Below, one piece after another: positions 25,600 to 33,963 of a stretch of 64,000 bases of DNA. A model generated the notes under the pieces. The model ran no database searches. It saw nothing but the letters and a program-made list of their open reading frames with translations, and had not been told where the DNA came from. The stretch comes from Nonomuraea sp. SYSU D8015 (GTDB lineage: Bacteria > Actinomycetota > Actinomycetes > Streptosporangiales > Streptosporangiaceae): positions 186,001 to 250,000 of the forward strand of contig NZ_VJYI01000017.1 in assembly GCF_008065375.1 (NCBI RefSeq), in the 5' to 3' direction. The translations under genes were made by a program, and so were the position numbers. The stretch's first letter is position 1; each line of letters begins with the position of its first letter.

Positions 25600-26103
25600 C
25601 CTGTCTCATTCTGCCTTCACGGGCCTGTCCCGTGCACATCTCGGCACCTTGATCGAGGGGCGGGCCGCCGGCGTGGGCTGGTCTTCGTAGACCGGGTCCT
25701 GGTCACCCTCGCGCACCTGCGGCTGGACCTCACCCGCGCGGCCCTGGCCGAGCTGTTCGACGTCGACCGGTGCACCGTGACCAAGGTCATCGGAGAGATC
25801 CGGCCGCTGCCGGCCGCCCGCGGCCTCGCTACCTTCTCCCGGTTCCGCCTGCGCACCCTGGCCGACGTCTTCGCCTATGCCCAGGCCGACGGCGTGCGTC
25901 TCCGGTTGGACGGCACCGAGATCCAGGTCCGCCGACCCGCCGCCCACCGGCCCGGAAGGCGCCGGTTCGTCTCAGGCAAGCGGCGGAAGCGCTACCACGG
26001 CAAGCGGGAGCACCTGGCCCAGACCATCGATGCCGTCGCGTCCTGGCCTCCGATCGGGCGGCCCGCCGCTGAGTATGCCGCGGTCTGGCGACGCCGAACC
26101 TGA
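25600..26103 (+). pseudogene. Transposase remnant with HTH_Tnp_4/DDE_Tnp_4 start
   Basis: The frame LVFVDRVLVTLAHLRLDLTR, FDVDRCTVTKVIGEIRPL and LRLDGTEIQVRRPA is the N-terminal third of an IS5-like DDE transposase that usually continues with a KNAVK-type segment. Here it diverges after FVSGKRRKRY and stops at 26103, so the catalytic part is lost. Upstream, the expected LSRAHLGTLIEG segment is in another frame, ending at TAG 25687, so it is also frameshifted. Confidence 0.75.
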
Positions 26104-26399
26104 CAGCGGCGCGTATCGCTGAACAGGGCACTGTCTTTAGAGCGATGTCTCATCAGCTTGGCCGAACGCCATTCAAAGTGACAGTGCCAATCCGAGCGCG
26201 GTTCGGGAAAGGGCTGGATGGTTGCGGGATGCGCCCTCCTGCTGCAGCCCTCCCGATGATGTAGACCGCCCCCACACCCCGCACGGGATGAACCGGGTGC
26301 TCGCCGTGGTCCCGGGCGGGCGGGCCGTGCGCCCCGATGACGCCGCCAGGGCATCGGGCCCCGCGACCCGTGGCAGGTCGCCGGGCCGGTGACCGGTGG
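26104..26399. other. Gene-free region after the transposase remnant
   Basis: No gene supported. About 26130-26195 is AT-richer (tctttagagcgatgtctcat) and looks like an insertion-sequence end; the remainder, up to the hydrolase stop at 26400, shows no coding bias or recognisable motif. Confidence 0.4.
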
Positions 26400-27983
26400 T
26401 CAGCTCGGGATAGCGCTGCCCTCGCAACCTTTGCCGATCTGGCCCGTCTCGAGGTACCGCACCACGTCGGCGGCGCACTTGGGCACCCGGGTGGTCGACA
26501 CGTGCACGTCGTCGGCGACCGTATAGACGGTGCCGCCGATGGCGCGCCGGGTCTGCAGCGTCCAGTCGTAGACGGACATGAACTCGTGCAGGTGCCCCGC
26601 CAGCACCAGTGACCCGCTGCTCCGCTTCAACGTGGCCTGCTGCACCGGCAGCGGCCAGCCGGGACACATGACAGGCAGTCCCCAGGACCGGCCGGTCGCC
26701 GGATGGCGCTTCACGAGCTGCTGGTAGTCATGCCAGGCGGTGTCGAAACCGGCCCGGCTGCTGTCCTCGTTGCACGCGACGGCCAAGTTCATGGTCCTGT
26801 TCAGTGTTTCGGGCGCGCCGGGCACGGGCGTCCCCATCATCGGTGCGCCGAGCAGCTCCTTGACGGCGGGCGGAACGGTGGTGCCCGTCGCCGTCCGCAG
26901 TTCGGCCAGCGCCTTGCCCGCGCGCACCCACTCGGTCGAGTTGCGGCTGGCCAGGTCGGCGACGGCCGAGCCGTCGATGGGCCGCTGCAGGTCGGTGTAG
27001 GTCTTGGGGCTCTGGTCGTACGCGCGGACCAGCTTCGCCACCTCCTCGCGCACCTTCCGTGCGGTGGCACCGAGACCGTAGGTCCCGTCGCGGCGGGCCA
27101 GCCAGGCGGCCATGCGCCCGAAGTTGCGCTCGGCCGCCTCCGCGCTGTCCCTGGCGTGCTCGTCAATACGGGTCCACGGCGGCGCCACGCTGTCCAGGAA
27201 GGCCCGTCCGGTGTGCCCGGGGAACAGGCTGCGGTACACCATGCCCAGATAGGTGCCCCAGGAGAAGCCGAGCAGGTTGAGTTTGCTCTCACCCAGCGCG
27301 GTCCGTACCAGGTCCAGGTCCTTGGCCACGTTCTCGGTGGTGAGCTGTCCGAGGAAGGCGGGGTCAGAGCGTCCGCACTTCTGGTTGGCGGCGACCTGGG
27401 CGTCGTATATCTTCCTGGCCGCCTCCTTGGTCAGCGTGCCGGGCTCCCGCGGGCCCACTGGCGAGAAGGTGCAGGCGACCTTGGTGCTGTTCCCGACCCC
27501 GCGCGGGTCGAAGCCGATGATGTCGTACCGCTCGTTGAGCCCCGCCATCTCCTCGTTCCTGAGCGCGGCCCGCAGGACCGGGTCCAGGTATCCGCTGTTG
27601 CCCGGCCCGCCCGGCAGGACGGCAACGGCGCCGAGCCGGTGGGCCTCGTCCGTGGCGGCCAGCCGGGTCACCGCGATGTCGATCTTCCGCCCGCTGGGGT
27701 CACGATGGTTCAGCGGGACGCTGACCGTGCCGCACTCCAGGCGCTTCATCAAGGAGTGGAACGCCGCAACCTTGTCCTCCGCCACGCCCAGGCTCCGGAT
27801 CACCTCGTCGGTGTAGGCCGGGCAGGATTTCCACTGCACGGAAGACACGCCGGAGCTCGAGCTGGGGTTCGCGGTGGCGCTCGCGCTCGCGGCGACGGTG
27901 GCGGTGGCACCCGCCGCGGAAGGATGCGCCGCCAACCCCGCCAGCGCCAGGGCCAGTGCCGTCAGTGAAGTTCGGTACGTCAT
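26400..27983 (-). CDS. Exported alpha/beta hydrolase of the tripeptidyl-aminopeptidase (TAP) type
   Basis: 527 aa from ATG 27983, with a signal peptide (residues 1-25, then a Ser/Ala-rich stretch). The oxyanion-loop sequence VLPGGPGNSGY is at about 122-132, and the nucleophile elbow GFSWGTYLG gives Ser241. A C-terminal TAP-like domain follows. The usual catalytic-acid motif (like GTLDPATPY) is replaced by AGHLHEFMSVYDW, so the Asp is not obvious; His is probably in ADDVHVST. Characterised relatives cleave tripeptides or ester/amide prodrugs outside the cell. Confidence 0.85.
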   Translation of the reverse strand: MTYRTSLTALALALAGLAAHPSAAGATATVAASASATANPSSSSGVSSVQWKSCPAYTDEVIRSLGVAEDKVAAFHSLMKRLECGTVSVPLNHRDPSGRKIDIAVTRLAATDEAHRLGAVAVLPGGPGNSGYLDPVLRAALRNEEMAGLNERYDIIGFDPRGVGNSTKVACTFSPVGPREPGTLTKEAARKIYDAQVAANQKCGRSDPAFLGQLTTENVAKDLDLVRTALGESKLNLLGFSWGTYLGMVYRSLFPGHTGRAFLDSVAPPWTRIDEHARDSAEAAERNFGRMAAWLARRDGTYGLGATARKVREEVAKLVRAYDQSPKTYTDLQRPIDGSAVADLASRNSTEWVRAGKALAELRTATGTTVPPAVKELLGAPMMGTPVPGAPETLNRTMNLAVACNEDSSRAGFDTAWHDYQQLVKRHPATGRSWGLPVMCPGWPLPVQQATLKRSSGSLVLAGHLHEFMSVYDWTLQTRRAIGGTVYTVADDVHVSTTRVPKCAADVVRYLETGQIGKGCEGSAIPS

Positions 27984-28122
27984 GCGGATCAGTAGTAGAG
28001 CGGCGGTTGTTTCCTTACTGTTTCTACGAGGCTGGTCGCCCGCCCTACGCAGCCTCTCAAGATCCACGCCGAACTGACATCCGCAAGCGCCTCAGACAAC
28101 GCCCCCGGATCCGCGCAGACTC

Positions 28123-28152
28123 TTGACGAAGAAAAATGAACGTACTTTTAAT
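28123..28152 (+). promoter_or_regulatory. Strong promoter of the TetR-ferredoxin-P450 operon
   Basis: TTGACG (28123-28128), 18-bp spacer, TTTAAT (28147-28152). The expected transcript start coincides with ATG 28159, implying a leaderless mRNA for the regulator. Confidence 0.65.
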
Positions 28153-28156
28153 TCAT
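28136..28156. promoter_or_regulatory. Inverted repeat over the -10 element, candidate TetR operator
   Basis: ATGAA-N11-TTCAT is centred on the -10 region of the operon promoter. It would suit autorepression by the first gene. The arms are short, so this is tentative. Confidence 0.35.
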
Positions 28157-28158
28157 CT

Positions 28159-28764
28159 ATGGGGCGTATCGCTGGTGTGACGGCCGCCGAGACGCGTGAG
28201 CGGCTCCTGCGCGCGGCCGCCGACGTCTTCGCCCGGCGCGGGTACGACGGCACCCGCGTGGCCGACATCGCCGCGGCCGCGGGCGTGAGCAACGGCGCCC
28301 TCTACGCGCACTTCGGCTCGAAGGCCGCTCTGCTGGTGGCCGCGCTGCGGGCGCACGGGCGGCGGCTGCTGGCCGAGCTGTTCGCCGCAGACCCGGACCG
28401 GTCGGTGACGGAGTTGCTGCTGGTCATCGGCCGCTGGCTGCCGCGCCGCCGCGACCCGCAGGGCTATCTCATCGTCGAAGCGCTGGTCGCGGCCCGCCGC
28501 GACGAGGACGTCGCTGGGCCGATGCGCGACTACGTCGGCGAGCGGGCCGACTGGATCGCCGAGCTCGTCCGGGTCGCGCAGTCCGGCCGCGAGCTCGACC
28601 CGGCGCTGTCGCCGGACGCGCTCGCGCACTTCTGCCTCCTGCTCGCGATGGGCAGCGCACTCGTCACGCCGGACCTGCACGCCGTGGACGACGAGGAATG
28701 GGCCGCCCTGCTCAGCCGGGTCGTCACCGCCCTGGCCCCGCCTCACAAGGAGGAAACGCCATGA
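28159..28764 (+). CDS. TetR-family regulator of the P450 operon
   Basis: 201 aa from ATG 28159 (leaderless; the longer frame from TTG 28123 would begin inside the -35 element). HTH at residues 9-55: RERLLRAAADVFARRGYDGT then RVADIAAAAGVSNGALYAHF. The ligand domain is unremarkable. It overlaps the ferredoxin start by ATGA, so expression is coupled to the enzymes it presumably controls. Confidence 0.9.
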   Translation: MGRIAGVTAAETRERLLRAAADVFARRGYDGTRVADIAAAAGVSNGALYAHFGSKAALLVAALRAHGRRLLAELFAADPDRSVTELLLVIGRWLPRRRDPQGYLIVEALVAARRDEDVAGPMRDYVGERADWIAELVRVAQSGRELDPALSPDALAHFCLLLAMGSALVTPDLHAVDDEEWAALLSRVVTALAPPHKEETP

Positions 28765-28961
28765 AACTGCGCATCGACTCCGGGCGCTGCCAGGGGCACG
28801 GCCGCTGCTACGACCTGGCCCCCGGGCTGTTCGGCGAGGACGACGAGGGCTACGGGACCGTGCCCGGCACCGGCGTCGTCCCGCCCGGCGACGAGCGCAC
28901 CGCGCGCCTGGCGGTGTCCAACTGTCCCGAACGGGCGATAGAGCTCCACGAGGAGGCCTGA
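28761..28961 (+). CDS. Small [3Fe-4S]-type ferredoxin partner of the P450
   Basis: 66 aa. Cluster ligands are Cys10 and Cys16 in CQGHGRC, where His13 replaces the second Cys of a 4Fe motif, plus a Cys in SNCPERAI; this spacing is typical of the ferredoxins encoded next to actinomycete P450 genes. RBS AAGGAGGAAA. It would pass electrons from a ferredoxin reductase (not encoded here) to the P450 immediately downstream, whose ATG is 1 nt after its stop. Confidence 0.93.
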   Translation: MKLRIDSGRCQGHGRCYDLAPGLFGEDDEGYGTVPGTGVVPPGDERTARLAVSNCPERAIELHEEA

Positions 28962-28962
28962 C

Positions 28963-30240
28963 ATGACCGTGGACGACCGCTTCACCCAGGACTTCAGGGA
29001 GACGCGCGGAGACCTGCCCCTCGGCACGCGCAACGAGATCATCACCGGTCCGGTCTCGGACTGGGCGACCGACTTCTCCCACCTCGAGCCGGAGTGGGTG
29101 GCCGACCCGTATCCGATCCAGGACGATCTGCGGCAGCGCTGCCCGATCGCGCACACCGAGCGGTTCGGCGGCGGCTGGCTGCCCACGCGCTACGAGGACG
29201 TCGCGGCGATCGCGTACGACACGGAGCACTTCTCCTCGCGGTCGATCATCATGAGCAACTTCCGGCCGCCCAAGGAGCTGGCGCCGATGGGCGGCTCGCC
29301 GCCGATCTCCTCCGACCCGCCCTTCCACCACGACGCCCGCAAGCTGCTGCTGCCGGCCTTCACCAAGAGCGCGGTCGCCCGGCGGGAGGAGGCGACCAGG
29401 GCGTACTGCCACGCGCTCATCGACGCCCTGGAGGGGCAGGAGGTCGTCGACGCCGCCCGCGACTACGCCCAGCACATCCCGGTGCGGGTCATCGCCGACA
29501 TGCTCGGCTTCCCGCCGGAGGACGGGCCGCGCTTCCGCGAGTTCATCGAGAACGCGCTCGAAGGCGTCAACTTGCCCCCCGAAGAGCGCATGGAGCGGAT
29601 GGGACGGCTGTTCGACTACCTGCTGGCCCAGATCCGCGACCACGTGGACCACCCGCGCGACGACCTGACGACGTACCTGATCAACGCCGAGCTCTACGGG
29701 CGGAAGCTGGCCCCCGACCATGTGGCGGGGACGATGGCGCTGCTGCTCATCGCCGGGATCGACACCACCTGGAGCGCGATCGGCGCGTCGCTGTGGCACC
29801 TGGCCAAGACCCCGGCCGACCGGGAGCGGCTGGTCGCCGAGCCGGGGTTGCTGCCCACCGCGATGGAGGAGCTGCTGCGCGTGTACGCGCCGGTGACGAT
29901 GGCGCGGCTGGTCAAGGAGGACATGCGCTGGCGCGGCGTCGACATGAAGGCCGACGACTGGGTGCTGCTGTCGTTCCCGGCGGCCAACCGCGACCCGGCG
30001 CAGTTCGAGCGGGCGGACGAGGTGGTGATCGACCGCGAGGTCAACCGCCACGTCGCCTTCGGCCTGGGCATCCACCGCTGTGTGGGCTCCCACCTGGCGC
30101 GCATGGAGCTGCGGGTCGCGCTGGAGGTCTGGCTGCAGCGCATTCCGGCCTTCACGCTCGCTGACCCCTCGGCGGTGACGTGGGCCCCGGGCCAGGTACG
30201 CGGGCCGCGTACGCTCCCGATCCGGATCACTCCTGGCTGA
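28963..30240 (+). CDS. Cytochrome P450
   Basis: 425 aa soluble bacterial class I P450. The I-helix oxygen-activation motif AGIDTT is at residues 264-269; the ExxR pair is Glu303-Arg306 in MEELLR; the heme-thiolate ligand is Cys373 in FGLGIHRCVGSHLAR. The N-terminus (ITGPVSDWATDFSHLEP) resembles CYP116-like sequences but without the fused reductase. It is the last gene of the TetR-ferredoxin-P450 operon. The substrate cannot be told from sequence. Its 3' end overlaps the convergent permease gene by 14 bp. Confidence 0.95.
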   Translation: MTVDDRFTQDFRETRGDLPLGTRNEIITGPVSDWATDFSHLEPEWVADPYPIQDDLRQRCPIAHTERFGGGWLPTRYEDVAAIAYDTEHFSSRSIIMSNFRPPKELAPMGGSPPISSDPPFHHDARKLLLPAFTKSAVARREEATRAYCHALIDALEGQEVVDAARDYAQHIPVRVIADMLGFPPEDGPRFREFIENALEGVNLPPEERMERMGRLFDYLLAQIRDHVDHPRDDLTTYLINAELYGRKLAPDHVAGTMALLLIAGIDTTWSAIGASLWHLAKTPADRERLVAEPGLLPTAMEELLRVYAPVTMARLVKEDMRWRGVDMKADDWVLLSFPAANRDPAQFERADEVVIDREVNRHVAFGLGIHRCVGSHLARMELRVALEVWLQRIPAFTLADPSAVTWAPGQVRGPRTLPIRITPG

Positions 30241-31084
30241 GCCGGCGGGCGTCGGCCACGAGCGCCACGGCCACGCCGGTGACGGCCAGCGCGACAGCGG
30301 GCACGATCGCCAGGCGGGGCGCGGCGACGAGAAGCGGCACGGCCTCGCTCACCATGCCGCCCCAGTCGGTCGCGGGCGGGGGCAGCCCGATGCCGAGGAA
30401 GCTCAGGGAGGTCGCCGCGATCAGCGTGCGGCCGAGGTCGGCGGTGGCGACCGTGAGCACCGGCCCGGCGATGTGCGGGCCGATCGTGCGGCGCAGCAGG
30501 TAGGACGGCGACGCCCCCATGGCCCGGGCGGCGAGCACGAACCCCGACGCGGCCACCCGCCGGGTCGCCGTGTGCGCGACGAGGCCGCAGCTCACCCAAC
30601 CGAACGGGACGAGCGCCGCCACGACCGTGCCCGGTCCTGGCGGCAGGACGCCTGCCAGCGCGAGGGCGAACGTGAGCCCGGGCAGCGCGAGCGCCACCGC
30701 GGACGCGTGCCGCAGCAGCCGCTCCGGCACCCCACCGGCCAGCCCCGCCACGGCGCCGGCGACCGTCCCGAACGCCGTGGTGATCGCCGTGACGGCGAGG
30801 GCGGTCAGCAGGGACACCGCGCCCGCGGCCGCCGTCCTGGTGAGCAGGTCGCGGCCGAGCTGGTCGGTGCCCAGCCAGTGCTCCGCGCCCGGCGGCAGCA
30901 GCGCACGCGCGGGATCCGGCAGATACGGGTCGTACGGCGACACGAGCGGCGTGAGCCCGCAGAACACCACGACCCCGGCCAGCAACGCGACCCCGGCGCG
31001 CCCGCCCACGCCCGCCGCCCGTCCCCGCACGGCGGCGGGGCCCGGAACGGCGGCGCGGCCCTTCAGGACGGCGCGGCCCTTCAC
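30227..31084 (-). CDS. DppC/OppC-type ABC transporter permease
   Basis: 285 aa, five to six membrane helices after a basic N-terminus. The BPD permease signature is at about 185-205 (ARAMGASPSYLLRRTIGPHI). SFLGIGLPPPATDWGGMV near the end is characteristic of DppC. GTG start overlaps the DppB-type gene stop (GTGA). It completes a three-gene importer lacking both ATPase genes; the next gene downstream is the convergent P450. Confidence 0.92.
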   Translation of the reverse strand: MKGRAVLKGRAAVPGPAAVRGRAAGVGGRAGVALLAGVVVFCGLTPLVSPYDPYLPDPARALLPPGAEHWLGTDQLGRDLLTRTAAAGAVSLLTALAVTAITTAFGTVAGAVAGLAGGVPERLLRHASAVALALPGLTFALALAGVLPPGPGTVVAALVPFGWVSCGLVAHTATRRVAASGFVLAARAMGASPSYLLRRTIGPHIAGPVLTVATADLGRTLIAATSLSFLGIGLPPPATDWGGMVSEAVPLLVAAPRLAIVPAVALAVTGVAVALVADARRLSQE

Positions 31085-31986
31085 GACCGCCGCACCCGGG
31101 GATCGGCCGCCGCCAGGCAGAGGTCCGCCACGGCCAGCACCAGCACCGTCGCCACCCCGACGACCAGTACGTACGCCTGCACCACCGGCAGATCCCGCTG
31201 CCTGATCGCCGAGATCGCCAGCTGCCCCACCCCCGGCCAGGAGAACAACGTCTCCACCACCACGGCCCCGGCCACCAGGTCGGCGAGCACCGCGCCGGCC
31301 GCCGCGATCGCGTTCGGCGCGGCCACCCGCAGCGCGTGCACCGACACGGCGCGCCGCGCGCTCAGACCCTTGGCCGCGGCCAGCCTCACGAAGGGCAGCG
31401 CCAGCGCCTGCGCCAGGTCGGCCCGCAGCAGCCGGGCCAGCGTGGCCGCGCCCGCCAGCCCCAGCGTCAGCGCGGGCAGCACCACGGCCCCGGGACCGGA
31501 GTCACCGCCGGTGGGCAGGGCCCGCAGGCCCACCGCGACCACGCTGATCAGCAGGATCCCGACGATGTACGGCGGCACGCTCGCCACCGCCACCGCCACG
31601 GCCGTCACGACGCGCCCGCCCGGCCAGAACGCGGCGAGCAGCGCGAGCCCGACCGCGACCAGCGCCGCCGCCCCCGCCAGCCGCAACGTCGCCGGCAGCC
31701 GGGCGGCGATCTCACCGCTCACCGGAGAGCGGTCCACGTAGGAACGCCCGAGATCGCCCCGCACCACGTCCGACAACCACTCCACGTACCTGACCGGCAG
31801 CGGCTGATCGAGCCCCAGCTCCGCCCGCAGGGTCGCGATGCTGCCCGCCGTCGGCTGGATCCCGCCCCGGCGCAGGATCTCCTCGGCCGGATCGCCGGGC
31901 GCCAGCGCGGTCAGCAGGAAGACCAGCACCGACAGGACCAGCAGCACGAGCAGTGTCTCCGCACCGCGCCGCAGCAGGAAACCCAC
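31081..31986 (-). CDS. DppB/OppB-type ABC transporter permease
   Basis: 301 aa with about six membrane helices. It opens GFLLRRGAETLLVLLVLSVL, has the extracytoplasmic loop typical of DppB (AELGLDQPLPVRYVEWLSDV then VRGDLGRSYVDRSPV) and an EAA-like loop (LPFVRLAAAKGLSARRAVSV). Start GTG 31986 is 1 nt after the binding-protein stop, so translation is coupled. Confidence 0.92.
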   Translation of the reverse strand: MGFLLRRGAETLLVLLVLSVLVFLLTALAPGDPAEEILRRGGIQPTAGSIATLRAELGLDQPLPVRYVEWLSDVVRGDLGRSYVDRSPVSGEIAARLPATLRLAGAAALVAVGLALLAAFWPGGRVVTAVAVAVASVPPYIVGILLISVVAVGLRALPTGGDSGPGAVVLPALTLGLAGAATLARLLRADLAQALALPFVRLAAAKGLSARRAVSVHALRVAAPNAIAAAGAVLADLVAGAVVVETLFSWPGVGQLAISAIRQRDLPVVQAYVLVVGVATVLVLAVADLCLAAADPRVRRS

Positions 31987-31987
31987 G

Positions 31988-33541
31988 TCAGCCCGACGGC
32001 GTCAGCTTGCCGAGATCCACGACATACGCCGCATTCTGCACCACGCCGCCGACCTGGGCGGTCGTCACCACGGGATTGTCCTGATAGGCCAGCGGGATCA
32101 TCGGCCGGTCGGCCGCGAGCAGCCGCTGGACCCGCCGGTACAGATCGCGCCGCCGCCCCGCGTCGGTCTCGGCCGCCGCCTGATCCGCGAGCGTGTCGAA
32201 CTCCTCGCTGCGGTAGCCGAGCCTGCGTTCGACGTTCCAGGCGGCGTCGGAGCGCAGGAACCGGCGGAACAGGTAGTCGGCGTCCCCGTTGGGCACGCTG
32301 TACGCGCTGAGGAAGACGTCGTAGTCGCCGGCCTCCATGACGGCCTTCGTCGCCTCCGCCACCGTCACCTTCGCCGGCAGCCCCGCCTGCTCGAACGCCG
32401 CCCGCAGCACCTCGGCCATGTCGGTGTAGGGGAACTGCCCGGTCTCGGCCGACGAGATGAGGATCGTGACCGGCGCCGCGGGCTTTCCGGCCGCGCTCAC
32501 CAGTGCCCGCGCCTTCGCCGGATCGTGGACGGCCGTGATGCCCGGATCGCTCAGCTCGCCGAAGACCGGCGACAGGAACGCCCCACCGGGCGTCGCCGTG
32601 CCGGCGAGCAGCTTGCCGGCGATCGTCCGGCGGTCGACGGCCAGCTCCGCCGCCTCCCGCAGCCGCGGATCGGAGAACGGCTTCCGCGAGCCGTTGAAGG
32701 TGAGATAGTGCGTCAGCGCCGAAGGACTGCGCACGACCCTGAACCGGTTGTCGGCGGCCACGGCGGCGACCTGCCCGGACAGCAGCGCCCCCTTGTCGAT
32801 CAGCCCGTCCACCTCGCCGGCGCGCAGCGCGGCGACCCGCGCGTTGGCGTCCGGGATCACCTTGATCACGACCTTGTCGTACGCCGGCGCGGCCCCGTGG
32901 TAGTGCGGGTTGGCGGCCAGCTCCGCCTCCTGCCCCTTGACCCACCGCGCGAGCGTGTACGGACCGGTCCCCACGGGGTCGCCGGCGAAGTCGCCCGACG
33001 CGGCGAACGCCTTCGGGGACTGCACCATGCTGTAGAACCCGGCCAGCCGCCCCGGCAGATCCGCCACGGGCTCCCGCAGCTCGAACGTCACCCGGTTCGC
33101 GCCGTCCGCCCGCACCTCGCCGAGCTTGCCGTACGCGACCTCCATCCCGGCGTCGAGGCTGAAGAACGCCGACTGCCGGGGCGCGATCCGCAGGAACCGC
33201 TTGACGTTGGCCACCACCGCCTCGGCGTCCAGCGCCGTCCCGTCGCTGAAGCGCACCCCTTCGCGCAGCGTGAACGTCCACCGCTTGCCGCCGTCCGCGC
33301 TCGCCCAGGCCGTGGCGAGCGCGGGCACCGGCCGCAGCCGGTCGTCCACGGTCACCAGCGGCTCCCAGACGCGGAGGGTCTGATGCGTGAAGTACGGATC
33401 CTGCGGGCCCGCGACCAGGTCACGGGGAGCCGCCAATGTGATCCGGCCGGTGTCGTCCCCGGCCTCGGGCGAGCCGCCGCATCCTGCCAGGGCTCCTGCT
33501 GACAGCACGGTCAGCGCCACGATCGCGGCTCGTCCCCGCAC
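31988..33541 (-). CDS. Lipoprotein substrate-binding protein of a peptide/nickel/opine-type ABC importer
   Basis: 517 aa from GTG 33541 (RBS AGGGGAG), SBP family 5. Signal peptide with lipobox LAGC (Cys about residue 20). Family landmarks are FTLREGVRFSDGTALDAEAV and VGTGPYTLARWVKGQEAELA and, near the C-terminus, LYRRVQRLLAADRPMIPL. Such proteins bind peptides, nickel chelates or metallophore complexes. A Zur-like box over its promoter favours a zinc- or metallophore-related substrate (inference). First gene of the importer operon. Confidence 0.9.
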   Translation of the reverse strand: MRGRAAIVALTVLSAGALAGCGGSPEAGDDTGRITLAAPRDLVAGPQDPYFTHQTLRVWEPLVTVDDRLRPVPALATAWASADGGKRWTFTLREGVRFSDGTALDAEAVVANVKRFLRIAPRQSAFFSLDAGMEVAYGKLGEVRADGANRVTFELREPVADLPGRLAGFYSMVQSPKAFAASGDFAGDPVGTGPYTLARWVKGQEAELAANPHYHGAAPAYDKVVIKVIPDANARVAALRAGEVDGLIDKGALLSGQVAAVAADNRFRVVRSPSALTHYLTFNGSRKPFSDPRLREAAELAVDRRTIAGKLLAGTATPGGAFLSPVFGELSDPGITAVHDPAKARALVSAAGKPAAPVTILISSAETGQFPYTDMAEVLRAAFEQAGLPAKVTVAEATKAVMEAGDYDVFLSAYSVPNGDADYLFRRFLRSDAAWNVERRLGYRSEEFDTLADQAAAETDAGRRRDLYRRVQRLLAADRPMIPLAYQDNPVVTTAQVGGVVQNAAYVVDLGKLTPSG

Positions 33542-33579
33542 CCTGTTCTCCCCTCGTCGCCGACGATCTCGCCGCAACG

Positions 33580-33596
33580 ATAATGGTTTTCATCAT
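33580..33596 (-). promoter_or_regulatory. Zur/Fur-like box over the importer promoter
   Basis: On the minus strand ATgATG-N5-CATtAT (ATGATGAAAACCATTAT), an AT-rich imperfect palindrome in otherwise GC-rich DNA. It covers the likely -10 element (CATTAT) about 40 bp upstream of the binding-protein start. Actinomycete Zur boxes are of the TGAAAATGATTTTCA kind; the resemblance is moderate. Confidence 0.45.
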
Positions 33597-33708
33597 GGGT
33601 GGAAAGCGGGCGGCGCACTCGAGAAGATCCGCATATGCGCGTCTTGTGCCGAGCGGCGCCGGCCGGCGCGACCCCGGAGGCCGCGTGCCGGCCGCGCCGG
33701 ACCGACGA

Positions 33709-33891
33709 TCAGTCCCGCACGGCCTTGTGCACGCCGTACAGGGTCTCCAGCCCGCCGACGACCATGAGGACCACCCCCAGCTTCGACGGCGTGAAGATGA
33801 AGATCTCGACGTCGAGGCCGAACAGCCACAACGCCAGGCCGGCGACGAAAGTGGCCAGGCCGGTGATGAGCGTCTTGCGGGCGGAGGTCAT
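33709..33891 (-). CDS. DUF5708 small membrane protein, 60 aa
   Basis: Two hydrophobic helices (about residues 9-25 and 35-52) with a short extracytoplasmic loop; starts MTSARKTLITGLATFVAGLA and ends GGLETLYGVHKAVRD. The pattern is that of DUF5708. Function unknown. It is upstream of, and separated by the Zur-like box from, the importer operon. Confidence 0.8.
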   Translation of the reverse strand: MTSARKTLITGLATFVAGLALWLFGLDVEIFIFTPSKLGVVLMVVGGLETLYGVHKAVRD

Positions 33892-33963
33892 GGGGAAACG
33901 CTAGTGAAAGGCCGGCCCTCCGGGCTTCCTGCGTGTTGAGGAGATCGGCGTACACCTTTCGAT

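Noticed and set aside
28153..30093. 646-aa minus-strand frame over the TetR-ferredoxin-P450 genes
   Set aside because: Shadow of three well-supported genes; no domain, no RBS.
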